Below, in pieces: positions 21,373 to 31,748 of a stretch of 64,000 bases of DNA (its first letter is position 1; each line of letters begins with the position of its first letter). The notes under the pieces were generated by a model. It had not been told where the DNA came from. It saw only the letters and a list, made by a program, of their open reading frames with translations, and did no database searches. A program made the position numbers and the translations under genes. This DNA is from Lepeophtheirus salmonis (taxonomy: Eukaryota; Arthropoda; Copepoda; Siphonostomatoida; Caligidae): the NCBI RefSeq assembly GCF_016086655.4, contig NC_052140.2, positions 3,658,001-3,722,000 on the forward strand. Reading direction: 5' to 3'.

Positions 21373-23064
21373 GAAATAAAAATGTGATAGTATATGGTTA
21401 TATTAGTTTGACAAGCAACGCTAAACATTCATTTTTGTATTTTTCAAGAATAATGTATTTAATATTATTATTGTTAACTTTCATTTCCTCGGAAATATGT
21501 TCTTTTGATTTTAAATTGTAAGAAATACATGGTCGCTATTCTAAAAATATTGCTTTAATGGCTTAAGAGATCCAAGTGAAAGAAATTGCATCACTACTGT
21601 GGGATTCAAAACTTATGGGTACTATGGTGCATCAAACCCCACTGTGATTAAAAAAATGTTTGTATTTCGTTATGGCAGTATAGCAAAAGTGTTTTACCTC
21701 ATAAAAATTATTTTGTTGAAGTGTCATAAATTTTGGTTAACATTAACCGGGCCCACATCACTGTTAAAAAATGGGAATATTACAAGATTTATGTCCATAA
21801 ACTAAAATTATGAGATAAAACTAATTTAAATCATAAGAAATGGATTTCCTGTATTATTTTTTTTTGCAGAATACACAGGACATCAAATAGTATTTTTTGT
21901 TTTCGAAAATTTCGTTTCTTGATGGCCAAAGTCAAACAAATAAAAGGTAAATACATGATCTACAAAGTAATAATCTTCACAGCTAATCATGTTTACTCGC
22001 TATTACATTAGCTCTCTCTTGCATAATCCTATTTGTTTCTAATACTTGTAAAACATTCTGAAAATGTTCTTCTAATGTAGTAACACATGTAAAGTCCAAC
22101 TTTAATTTTACGCCTCTTTCTGCACAGTGATTAATGACGTTAATGGAATTGCTATTTAATTTGGAAGACGTATAAGACGACAAATTTATCTACTCTCTGG
22201 CTTTTTTGGGTAGCAAATTAGTTTCAAAGTCCAGCAATGTAAAGATGAGCTAGAAGTAGCATGAAACTAAATCTCCAAATTTCGTAGTCTGTATTATGTC
22301 AATTGGAAAACGTGGTTTCCCAAAACCTGTACCTAAGTGCTTCATTTCTCCATTCTTGTACCAAAATCTTAATTTACTCAATAAACTTAGATCAAGGAGT
22401 GTCAGTTTGCTGAGGGAACTCAATCTGTAAAAAATGTTTAGAAATATATTTCAGAGGGATACTTCTGGTGATTTCGTCGTTTCTATTTTCAGGTCTTAGA
22501 ATATCTGTGTCAGCATCACATCACCAATATGATGACAACATGCTGCCCAGTGTAACAGCCGTCCTAAGACCTATTGAAGACAAATACAAGGTACAGTGAC
22601 ACGCCCTGTATTAGAAGTATTTGTTTCAAACATCTTCAATACAACTGATTTTTCACATTTACATAGTTTCAAGATTTCCATTCTTTTCTCAGTTACAATT
22701 TTTCCTGACCGTCGGTGAGTGCCTGTTTTTAAAGATGGAATCCCAAAAAGCTTCGTTCACATCAACAATCGATACAGTCAGGTGCTCATCACTAACAGTC
22801 TTATATGTGAAAGAACCCATAAGTTTTGATTCCCACTTAAGTGATGCAATTTTTTTCGCTTGGGTCTCTTAAGCCATTTAAAGCAATATTTATAAATTAG
22901 TGACCATGTATTTCTTACTAACTTTAATTAAAACAACATATTTTCGAGTAAGTGCACATTAACAAAAAATAATATTAAACACATAAATCTTGAAAAAAAC
23001 AAAAATTAATGTTTAGCGTTGCTTACCATACTAATATAACCATATACTATAATATTCTTATTTC
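21373..23064. mobile_element. Element with 250-bp inverted terminal arms, 1.69 kb
   Basis: The segment 21373-21623 is the inverted counterpart of 22811-23064. Shared words include AGTATATGGTTATATTAGT, AGCAACGCTAAACATT, AAGAAATACATGGTC and CAAAACTTATGGGT. The 1.19-kb interior is not repeated. This architecture is that of a foldback-type or long-TIR DNA transposon, although two inverted insertions of one repeat would look similar. It lies about 50 bp downstream of the small mariner at 20952-21319. Confidence 0.75.
21983..22183 (-). pseudogene. Relic of an uncharacterised transposon-type protein
   Basis: Minus-strand residues SINVINHCAERGVKLKLDF, TTLEEHFQNVLQVLE and NRIMQE resemble, from memory, the C-terminal end of a large uncharacterised protein family common in invertebrate genomes. 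That family has a VVNDAAERGVKLIQD-like motif followed by an LLQVVE-like helix. It has no function I can name. Here the frame is open for 66 codons but lacks its upstream part, and other frames nearby hold only scattered hints. It lies inside the long inverted-repeat element and may be that element's gene remnant. Confidence 0.45.
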
Positions 23065-23679
23065 AAAATGCTTAATTTATTCAAACTGAAAAGTATTTAA
23101 TAAAGTGTGTATTTATTAATATTAGAATGTATTTATCATACCCCCAAGGCAATATTTTTTACCTGGGGGTCTGATGCAACCTAATAACCATTTATTAAAG
23201 AATGAACAAAAAAGAAGCAAGAACGATCTCATAAATAATAATTACAAAATTGATATGTTTCTCGACGTTTTGCCCATTACTATGCATGCATATTGCTGAG
23301 TAAAATTTTTTGCTTTTTATACAGATGTTTTATTTTTTCGTGGCATACTTTAATTTTCATAAAAATATGCACATTTATGCTTGTTCTACATGCATAAATG
23401 TGAATATTTATACCATTTTAAATTGCAATTGAATACAAACTATGCGACAAAAAAATCATTGTATTTAATGGTAATTCTATGCACACTTGCAAATTCAATA
23501 AGAATTGTTTGCGTGACATTTGCAGTTTTCATATATATATATATATATCCAAAGATTTATGTCATTTGAGCTTATAACACAATATAAAAAAAGTAATTGG
23601 AAATGGTTACAAGAAAGAAAAAATAAGACTCATATATCACATTAAAAAAACCTTAAGAAAAAAACCCGTCCAAATGAAA
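23065..23679. other. No recognisable feature; short TA microsatellite
   Basis: AT-rich. A (TA)n tract occupies about 23531-23549. Nothing else recognised. Confidence 0.6.
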
Positions 23680-24345
23680 ATTAGGTCGCCATTGAAGGAA
23701 TATGTTAGTGATTTAATATATCCTTTTGGAGAGTAGAATGGCGATGTTCTTTACCACATAATCCACAATCACATGGGTTGGTTGAAGCTTGTGTTAATAC
23801 TTTAATTTAAAGTATTTAGTGAAGAAATATATGAGTGGAGATAAGTTATATCAGTCAAAAATCAATCTTGGAATTTTAGAGAGGGGAAACACTCCGAGGA
23901 TAGAGATATATTGAGTCCGACAAAAATTATCTTTGGTCGTAGCACTAGATCTATCATACCTAGATGCTTGAATTTCTATTATGAGGGCACTACATACTCA
24001 AAATTGTAGTATTCAGGATCGGTGAACCGATCAAATTCGTTTCCTACGCTTGTTCCATAAAGAAATGACTTCATATTTTCTCTTTTTATCTCAAATACAA
24101 TCATCGAAACCGTTTAATAATAAGGGGAGAGATACAAATTATATCTTTTTGGAGTGCAATCGTCACTTTCAACTTATTCGAACAATTATGACTTTGGAGG
24201 ATCTTAAAAGAAGACAGAAGGTATAATAATCTGGAAGAAGTTATGAATTTGATACTCCTATGGGGTATCAGAGGGAGAGAATGGGTGCTTGAAGTCGATC
24301 TGGGAACTGAGGGACTGATGACCCCGGAAGTAGAGTGGATCACTT
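23680..24345 (+). pseudogene. Ty3/gypsy-type integrase fragment
   Basis: The plus strand reads SLPHNPQSHGLVEACVNTL (near 23750-23810), the HNPQSNGxxE block in which Glu is the third integrase catalytic residue. Then come KYMSGDKLYQSKINLGILE, RGNTPR, and after a frame change SPTKIIFGRSTRSIIP. That is the RN-P...SP-...-FGR-R order after the integrase core. Stops interrupt it at several points. Sequence to about 24345 (REWVLEVDLGTEGLMTPEVE) is open and may be a continuation, but I cannot tie it to a motif. No LTRs seen. It is a different stretch of pol from the fragment at 13150. Confidence 0.7.
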
Positions 24346-24984
24346 CCCATTAGTTTGTACTCATCACGGCTCTTTCTTCTATCTGTCATGAAGCATGAAA
24401 ACATCATTAGTTGTTTATCTTACTAATTGTACTCGTTTCATTGTGTGCCAATCAGTCTCTTTCAATCTTCAAAAATATACAATTTGCATCGGTTCTCTTA
24501 GTGAAGTTATTTCCTTATTAGTAAAGGTTACAATGATTGAATTTCCACTTAACCTTTCTCCAAGTTCGTGAAAGAAAGAGAAAATACAATGTGAAGGTAA
24601 AATTGTAAACCATACCCAAGAAATTATGTCCTAGAACCATCTCCTTTAAAAATGATGTATGAGCAGTTTTTGTCGTCAACCGTATTTTCAAATATTTGAA
24701 GTATTGCTTCGTTGACATGATATATACTTTTTAAAGTAACTGATTTTGAGATAAGCTAACTGAAAACGCTAAATCGTTAGGATTGTGATATCACAAATCA
24801 TCATTTCCTAGTTTATTTGTGATTTCGTTATAATATATATAGCTTTGAAATTACTGATAAGAATGATGTCAGTTGTGGTTCAAGATGTAGTCAGTATTTT
24901 GCAAGTTTTTCTCAAAGGTTGCTGTCATTATTATTTTAGTTTTATAGACAGACACATCTACATATGAAATAATCACTAGAACGT
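24346..24984. other. No recognisable feature
   Basis: AT-rich spacer. The minus frame at 24518-24718 is unremarkable. Confidence 0.55.
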
Positions 24985-25215
24985 GAAAGACAATGAGTAA
25001 CACTGAAGAATATTTCCCGAGTAAGAAATGTATGTCCTTGGTGGATCGACATACTAGTAATTCCTCCCTAAATCCTTGCTATATAAGGAGTGGTATTTGT
25101 GTTTATTTTCTTCATCTCATAGCTGGGCGTAGCCAATCTTATGAAGTTTATTGACAGCTAAACTCCTCTCACTCTAAAGATTCTTCAAATTGTCAGGGTT
25201 GCCATGTTAATTTTC
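24985..25215 (-). repeat. SINE-like repeat, copy
   Basis: Starts near GACAATGAGTAACACTGA, contains GTGTTTATTTTCTTCATCTC and TTGACAGCTAAACTCCTCTC, and ends AATTGTCAGGGTTGCCATG. It aligns with 18555-18808 and 26990-27235. Its reverse complement places a degenerate A-box-like TTTAGCTGTCAATAA near the 5' end. Non-coding. Confidence 0.6.
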
Positions 25216-25730
25216 GATCTCTCTTTTTAACATAGCGGAAATTCATTTTTTTTAAAACCACTATTGAGATATATTATTTTGTGTGATGTTAGAAGGGCAT
25301 CGTGATACTGACGATGTAACTTGGTTAATCCATCAACAACAATGAATACTTTCGACCCCAAAAGGAGAAAATATCGATTTGGAAAAGTTTAGATAAATCC
25401 AAAAACTAAATAGTGCTTCAGTAAATCTTGATCACTTAGTTTTAAAAAAATAGTTTTCTCATATTTATTTTGTATGTAATAAAACATACATAGTTAATTT
25501 GCATACTGGCTAAAAATAAAAATATCAATTGATTTTTTATTAATTTTTTTACTACTAAAAATAGAATATACAAATATATTTTATTAACTCATATCTAATA
25601 TGAATAAAAAATTATTAATATTAAATTTCAATCCACAGTCTGAAACCAATTTTCCATCGACATACCTGTCAAGAACGAATAATTGAACACAGCAACACAA
25701 TTTTTTTTTTCCATCAGAAGGAGTCTCACC
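25216..25730. other. No recognisable feature
   Basis: AT-rich spacer. Confidence 0.6.
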
Positions 25731-26107
25731 TAGTGTTGTGTTGGTCTATAGGAGTTGGTGTGTAGGAGTGAGGTCTAGTCCAATCCCACTCGAAGGTTCT
25801 GAAAGTGGTCAAATTGAGTCCTCGGAACGTCATTGAGGGTGTTTTTCCTTTTTTTAATTATTCTGTTATAGAACATAATAAATTATTTAACTAAGTAAAA
25901 ATATAATATGTTTGTCTTATACTGCATTATAATGAAATTTTTTGCAAAACATTGGCAATGCCCTTAATACATATCTGGTTATACATTATTTCGCTTAATA
26001 AACGATCGATACATTTAAGAAAAAAAATCAAAGATCGGCAGTTAATCGAAAGACAAACTGTCCTAAGGATGGATTGGACCGGTTCTAGATAAGAACCGAC
26101 ACAACTA
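25731..26107. mobile_element. hAT-type MITE 3, 377 bp
   Basis: The left end TAGTGTTGTGTTGGTC is the clearest version of the family end. The right end reverse-complemented is TAGTTGTGTCGGTTC. The interior aligns with MITE 2 over TTCTGTTATAGAACATAATA, AACTAAGTAAAAATA and TTTCGCTTAATAAACGATCG. A degenerate AACGTCA replaces the CRE octamer at about the same offset (94 bp). Flanking 8-mers GTCTCACC and ATCTCTTT share only four positions, so the duplication is eroded. Confidence 0.8.
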
Positions 26108-26631
26108 ATCTCTTTAAAAACATTTATAAATTCCTTTACCTAATTTATTTTTTCTTTCCTAGTGACATCTTAGGCAAAATTTAAGAAAACAAAGAGATAG
26201 ACAAAAGTTTGTTACTTAGCTCATAAATTGCTATCATTATTAATGAGATAACTAAGTATACAAAGCATGAAAATAAGGTCTTATTATTAAAACTTTTAAT
26301 GTTTTGTAACTCAATAATAAAATTGTAAAAAAAAACAAAAAACAATTCAAATTTTCTAATATTCTATATATAGGGTTTTTGAATTGGTTGTACAATCATG
26401 ATACTTTATCAAGTTGGTTTCATATTCTAATTTAATCTATGTATGTCGAGCTTTGAAATCAACAATTTACATTACACATTTCTCATATTTTTGCTAGGGT
26501 CATAAATCCTAAGTAGTATATAGCTTGCAAGCTTTTTTTTTAGCTGGCAACCTGTAAAATAAATGTTCTATTATCTTCATTTGTTATTTTGGAGTAGAAA
26601 GTATATAATTATAATGTGTAATCTTGTATGT
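26108..26631. other. No recognisable feature
   Basis: AT-rich spacer between two hAT-type MITEs. Confidence 0.6.
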
Positions 26632-26987
26632 TAGTGTTAGTGTTGGTTTGGTCAAGTCCAGTACCTCCAGTACTTAAAGAAGGTAAAATTGATTCCTCGG
26701 AAGGTTATTTAGGCTTTTTTTTTAAATTATTAAGTTATAATAGAATTGTGAAAAATAAATGAATTATATAACCAAGAATAATTAATAGATGTTCCTATTA
26801 TGACGAAAATAGCAATATTTTTTGCAAGATGTGTATCTTATTTCTCTTAATAAACCATTGACATTTATAGAAAAAATTCCAAAAACTGATAATTAAGAAC
26901 TGGTCCAACGACCAATACTCCTAAGGACCGATATGAACAGTCCTAAGACTGGACTGGATGCAATGAATAAGGACTGACTCTACACTG
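26632..26987. mobile_element. hAT-type MITE 4, 356 bp, with target duplication
   Basis: The left end is TAGTGTTAGTGTTGGTTTGG and the right end contains AAGGACTGACTCTACACTG. Flanks TTGTATGT (26624-26631) and GTGTATGC (26988-26995) agree at six of eight positions, supporting hAT insertion. It shares TCTTAATAAACCATTGACAT and TCCTAAGGACCGATA with MITE 2 and with the 3.3-kb element. The CRE octamer is lost. Confidence 0.82.
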
Positions 26988-26989
26988 GT

Positions 26990-27235
26990 GTATGCTCATA
27001 AATGACGGAGATTAACACTGAGGAGCTTCGTTGGGGAGTTAAAAGGGTGATCAAAGTTAGACTCAGAGTAGAAATGAGGATAAAAAATGGAGTAATTCCT
27101 GACTTTGTCCTTGCTTGATACAGAATGGGACTTGTGTTTATTTGCTCCATCTCCGAGCTGCCAGCAACTACTCTAATGTAGCGTTATGCCAACTAAGCTA
27201 GTCTCCTCTCAAACATTCTTTAATCGTGTGGTTAA
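26990..27235 (-). repeat. SINE-like repeat with tRNA-type A box
   Basis: This directly follows MITE 4. The plus strand reads CATAAATGACGGAGATTAAC, AGACTCAGAGTAGAAATGAG, TGTGTTTATTTGCTCCATCT and GCCAACTAAGCTAGTCTCCT. The reverse complement of the last block is TAGCTTAGTTGG, which fits the RNA polymerase III A-box consensus TRGCNNAGYNGG exactly. It is followed by CATAACGCT, as in tRNA D-arms. A clear B box is not visible. This supports a tRNA-derived SINE read on the minus strand, but a poly(A) or simple-repeat tail was not defined. Confidence 0.6.
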
Positions 27236-27264
27236 ATATGTAATTTTTTGCTATCTTTTTTACT

Positions 27265-27735
27265 TACTATTACTGTGTATTTGGATGTAAAAATGAAAAT
27301 AACAAATAAATGGACTGTCTATCAAAAATTTATCTTTCTTATGTCTAGTTTTATTGTATATCAGGGAGTAATAGTAAAAATATTGTATTAAATCGTTATA
27401 CAATCTTATTTTCCTAGAGTAAACAATAAATTAAGTATTATAATTGAAAGATCAATATATGTTTTTGTTCTCTTTTCACGTTCATTTAATTCAAATATCA
27501 CTGTGTAACATTGACATCAAGTAGTATTCAGTATATATATTAATTGTTTTACATTTTTAAAGCCATTTGATGAAGTTTGGTCAAGGTTTATTAGAAAACT
27601 GGTCCATTTTAGGTAGTAAGAATATCAACTATGAGCTCCGTCAACAATGATGCACTGTATGACGTCAGTGAAAACGCTCTTTAGTTATGAACTTATTGAC
27701 TATGTCTTTTAAATTATCTCTATTTTTAATTAAAA
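27265..27735 (+). repeat. Dispersed repeat B, copy 1
   Basis: Words such as TGGACTGTCTATCAAAAAT, TTGACATCAAGTAGTATTCA, CCATTTGATGAAGTTTGGTC and AATATCAACTATGAGC recur in order at 42165-42670 and 44630-45150. Non-coding. The three copies differ by many substitutions, implying age. Confidence 0.7.
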
Positions 27736-28414
27736 AAATCGGAAAAAAGGAATAATTTCGGCCGTAAAACCAATAGTAACCTAATATGAATATACATTTA
27801 TACATTGAGTAAAAATTTGGAGGAATTAAAAAAAAAAAAAATAATATGTAGTTATGTATGGATTACTTTATATCTGGATAAACTATTCAATTTTAAAATC
27901 CCGCAACCTCTCTATTACAACCAATACTGTTTTGATTCAATAATTTATATTATTTGATCGTCAATTATATAATTAATAATATATAATTTGCAAAGAAAGT
28001 GATTATTATTCCTAGACGTGAAATATGTCTTGAACTTGCGGTGTTCCTTGTTACCACAATGGTAAAATATTTGGTCGAAAGCTCAAAGATAATGAAATTA
28101 GAACTTCTTTGCATAAATTTCCAACATCAAACATAGAAATTCTGAATAAATAGAAATCAGCTAAACCAATTTATTAGATACTACTAAAAATAATACTATA
28201 TCTTTATTTTAGTAATATCTGATGAGTGTTTATACATAATTATTATTGTTTATATTGATGGTAAATACATTGATAGCTCTAAAAAAAGTTGTTTTCTCTC
28301 TTCATATTAAACATAAAGATTTTGAAACAGAAAGTAACTGGACAAATGGAAAACTAAAAAAAAAACGTATCTTTTGAAAAAAGATATACCTTATTAAGGA
28401 TACAGAATCTAAAG
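27736..28414. other. No recognisable feature
   Basis: AT-rich spacer leading into the hAT element. Confidence 0.6.
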
Positions 28415-28705
28415 TAGCGTTGTGTTGGTATTTATCTAGGACGGAGGACTGCAGTTCAGTCCATTCCCTTTTGTCGGTACTTAAAAAAAGGGGGGGGAAT
28501 CATTTGTGACGTCATAATTACGTTTTATCCTTATTAAATACTCAGCTGCTAACCAATATTCAGAGGGTAAGGGCGTACATATTTTTTATATTACAATATT
28601 TATAAATTTATTCTTAGGAAGCTTATAAGTTACAATATTATTCTAAAAATAGACTACTCAGCTAATGTGATTACTAGAGAATCTGGAGAAGACTTACTAA
28701 CATCG

Positions 28706-31053
28706 ATGGAAATTATGGAAAACGTGAGTGCTTATTTTTTGTTCATTCATAAATAATCAGCTATAATAAGCAATTGGGAATAATTCCTAATTTGTTCTCA
28801 ATGACAATATGTTAACAGTTTATGTGTTGTATTTTTTCCCCCTTGTCCCCTTTTATCCTTGAATTAATTTTTTTGTGGTAATAATTTATCTTATTTGTAG
28901 CCAATAATATCACTATTCTTGAGGGAGATATAAAATAAGTTTAAACGTTTGTTTTTATATAGGATCATGAAGATACGCTAGAGAGTTGCATAAGTCAAGC
29001 TACATCTGTTAGCGATTCTACTATTGAGCCCAGCACTAGCAGATCTGAATCTTCCTTTAATACATATAAATAAAATAATTTCTAAGGTTTGAGGTAACGT
29101 CAAATCTATAGGCAATAAGAAGATATGCAATCACTGTAGAACAAGCTTCAATGTTAATAGCGCAACCTCAACAATATCAAGGTATATGCAGAATAAACAT
29201 GGACTTTCCCATTCATCACCTCAACGCAACAATAATACACCATCGATGACACATATTAAGCAGAAATCGTTTACCACTGGATCTCCTAAACATGTGGAAC
29301 TAACAGAACTTCTTGTTACCATGTTGGTGAAAGACTTCATGCCACTGACGGTTGAAAGACCTTCTTTCATAATTTGTTAATGGACTAGATCCAAAGTATT
29401 ACGGTACCATCCAGAAAGTTTATTTCGGAAACCATTTTACCAACAAAGTGGAAGAAAAAACAAATTGTGTTACTTATTTTTCAAACGTTTAATCTGAACA
29501 TATACTTGCTTAATATGAAGGAGTAAGGAGCACATAACTTTTTATTTTTCAACGACTAATTAATTTTTTAATAATATTACTTTTACCAATTTTGTTCATT
29601 TAGTTAACAAAATTATGATAACATTTTTTCACTTTCATTTTATATATAAGATAGATGATGCAGGAAATGAACTCTTCCAAGGCAGTGGGCATCACTACTG
29701 ATGGATGAACTAGCATTTCCGGAGTACCCTTTATATCAGTAACTGTACATTTTTACATCAATGACGTAATTACTGAGAGAATATTATCATGTAAAGAGTT
29801 TAAAGATCGCCATAGAGGAGACGTAGTTAGTATTATTATTAAGGTTGGTTACGATTTTATGGTGTATAATATCTCAAAAAACAATACTGATTCCCTTTCA
29901 GAATATATTAGACAAGTACGGAATATTTGATAAAGTTATTGCTATAACATCAGATAGTACGGCAAATTTCAAGCTGGCTATTAAGAATATTAATAAAATT
30001 CATGTGCCTTGCATTGCTCGTATGCTCAACTTAGTTGTCGTGAATGCATTATTAATTAAAAACACAATGGATAAATTGAAAAAAATTGTGAACGCCATCA
30101 GGAAAATCTTGGGAAAAATTTATTGAATATGACATTAGAGATAGTTATAAACTGATTTCATGGGTGGAAACACGATGGAATTCTGTTTATCTAATGAGAG
30201 GGCAATTAAATTAAACACCGCAATTGACACATTATGCTTCGAAGAAAGGCTGGACATTTTGTCTTCTAATGAGTGGAGAATTATAAATGAGGTACTGATT
30301 TTATTAAAGCAGTTCCATGAAGCCACAAAAACCATCAGTGGCTCAAAATATTTCACCTTACCTCTTTATAAAATGTTTCCAACTTCTCTTAAAAGGAAAA
30401 ATCCTTTAAGTGAGGAAAGCATCATCTTCTTTAATGAGTTTATGACAAATTTAAGTAAACATAATTTATCTTTTTCATTTAAGTCCTTTAAATTAAATAT
30501 TTTTATAATCTATATTAATCTTTCAGGAGAACGTTTCTCAATTTTCTCCAATGAAAAATATGCATTTTTGCATATTTCGACCTAACTCGATCTAAAGTTA
30601 AAAAACATGATTTTAATTCGAACGAGGAAATTTCTAAGGCTGTAGAAGCTATATTAAGTGGTGAAGAGTCTTCTAGTGTAGTAGAAGAGCCTGTTGATGT
30701 TGATGAGGCAATGGTCCTCTGGAGTGCTATCTCCTATACAACAGCCAGAACCGAAAATTCTTCTTTATTTTTGGCATATAATAATAATTATCTCAAGGAG
30801 AATTGAATGAATATTTTCGGGAATTAATAGCCTCACCGAATGTTAACCCAGAGCAATGGTGGACATCTAAGGGAAAATATTCATTTCCTAAATATTTGAT
30901 ATTTATAAGCAATATGGATGTATACCGGGCTCATCAGTTCCTTCAAAACGATTATTTTATTCTGCTGGCAGAATTATCACACAAGCGAGAAATCGATTGA
31001 GTGGGGAGCTAGCAAAAATATTAATCGCTCTGAATGGAAGCATGGAAAACTAA
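28706..31053 (+). pseudogene. hAT transposase (BED finger, hATC), inactivated
   Basis: ATG at 28706 (MEIMEN) is followed by a good GTGAGT donor and an acceptor at 28961-28962. A BED-type zinc finger, CNHCRTSF...RYMQNKHGLSH, lies at 29119-29211. DFMPLTVERPSF precedes a one-base shift. TTDG at 29694-29705 carries the first catalytic Asp, but the following Trp codon is a stop (TGA 29706-29708). AITSDSTANFKLAIKNI holds the second Asp region; the next motif CIARMLNL has Arg where hAT enzymes usually have His. ETRWNSVYLM spans a frameshift near 30190. ELNEYFREL...NPEQWW and SVPSKRLFYSAGRI...RNRLSG (30931-31053) are the hATC dimerisation region, ending at the TAA at 31051-31053. At least four frameshifts and several stops make it non-functional. 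Confidence 0.9.
29844..29901 (+). other. Candidate 58-bp intron in the hAT gene
   Basis: Between the frame ending SIIIK and NILDKYGIFDKV, the sequence has AAG|GTTGGT at the left and CCCTTTCAG|AAT at the right. Removing it would bring together two parts of the conserved region before the second catalytic Asp, where a direct read runs into a stop. Length and splice sites fit a short arthropod intron. Confidence 0.5.
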
Positions 31054-31748
31054 TTTTATTTATTGCCTTTATATTAATTGTTACTTTTAATGTTTAAATT
31101 TTATGTATTATATTAATATGAATAAATTATTTAATTACCTAATATTGGCGTCTAATTGTTTTTCACTATAAATTAGAGTAATATATTTCATAATTTCTAA
31201 AAAGGGTAGATATTTTATTAGACCGTTTCATAAAGTCACTAACACCATCAGTGGCTAAAAATGTTCCACCTACAATCTTGCCTTAATGAAATGTTGTCAA
31301 GTGTCAACACTACTAAATACCATGAAAAGGAAAAGTCCTAAATGACAAATTTAACATTTTCTTATGGAACATTTTTTGCTTATTTAAAAAAGTAGTTAGG
31401 GTATAGCGGTTGAAACGAAAGGGTCATGAATGGATGATTTATTTTAGAGAAACATGTAATAGCCGACGATCGACTACTGTATAGGAAAAGCCTGTATTGT
31501 GGGAGGAAAAAAATTCCAAATTTTATAATATTAATATTATTAAACCATTATCGCCCAGTTATAATAAAACATATAGATATAATAATATGATATTAGAAAG
31601 TATTAAATTAATACTATTTCAATATTCTATGGAAAATTAAAGGACTGACAAAAGATAATCTCAAGGACCGACAGTCCTAAGGACCGATAGGACCAGTTTT
31701 AAGACTGGACTGAACCGGGCTGAATAAATTGGGATCGACACACCACTA

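Larger units (their letters stand above)
28415..31748 (+). mobile_element. hAT transposon, 3.3 kb, complete but decayed
   Basis: Ends: TAGCGTTGTGTTGGTATTTA on the left and, reverse-complemented, TAGTGGTGTGTCGATCCCAA on the right. The 8-bp flanks ATCTAAAG (28407-28414) and ATCCGAAG (31749-31756) agree in six of eight positions, the duplication length of hAT insertion. Inside is a BED-finger transposase gene with hAT motifs in order, broken by frameshifts and stops. CRE-like TGACGTCA (28507-28514) lies 92 bp from the left end. The right end carries a cluster of GGACCG/GTCCTAAGGAC words. At least four MITEs in this window share these ends, so this is the likely source family of their transposase. 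Confidence 0.9.

Noticed and set aside
22621..22872. 83-codon plus frame with hydrophobic segments
   Set aside because: It crosses the boundary of the right arm of the inverted-repeat element, and its counterpart in the left arm is not open. It is an antisense chance frame.
23531..23549. TA microsatellite as a functional site
   Set aside because: Short and of the commonest type in AT-rich genomes.
30160..30585. 141-codon open frame as a separate gene
   Set aside because: It is the middle of the hAT transposase relic after a frameshift (LNTAIDTLCFEERLDIL and EWRIINEVLILLKQFHEATK), not an independent gene.
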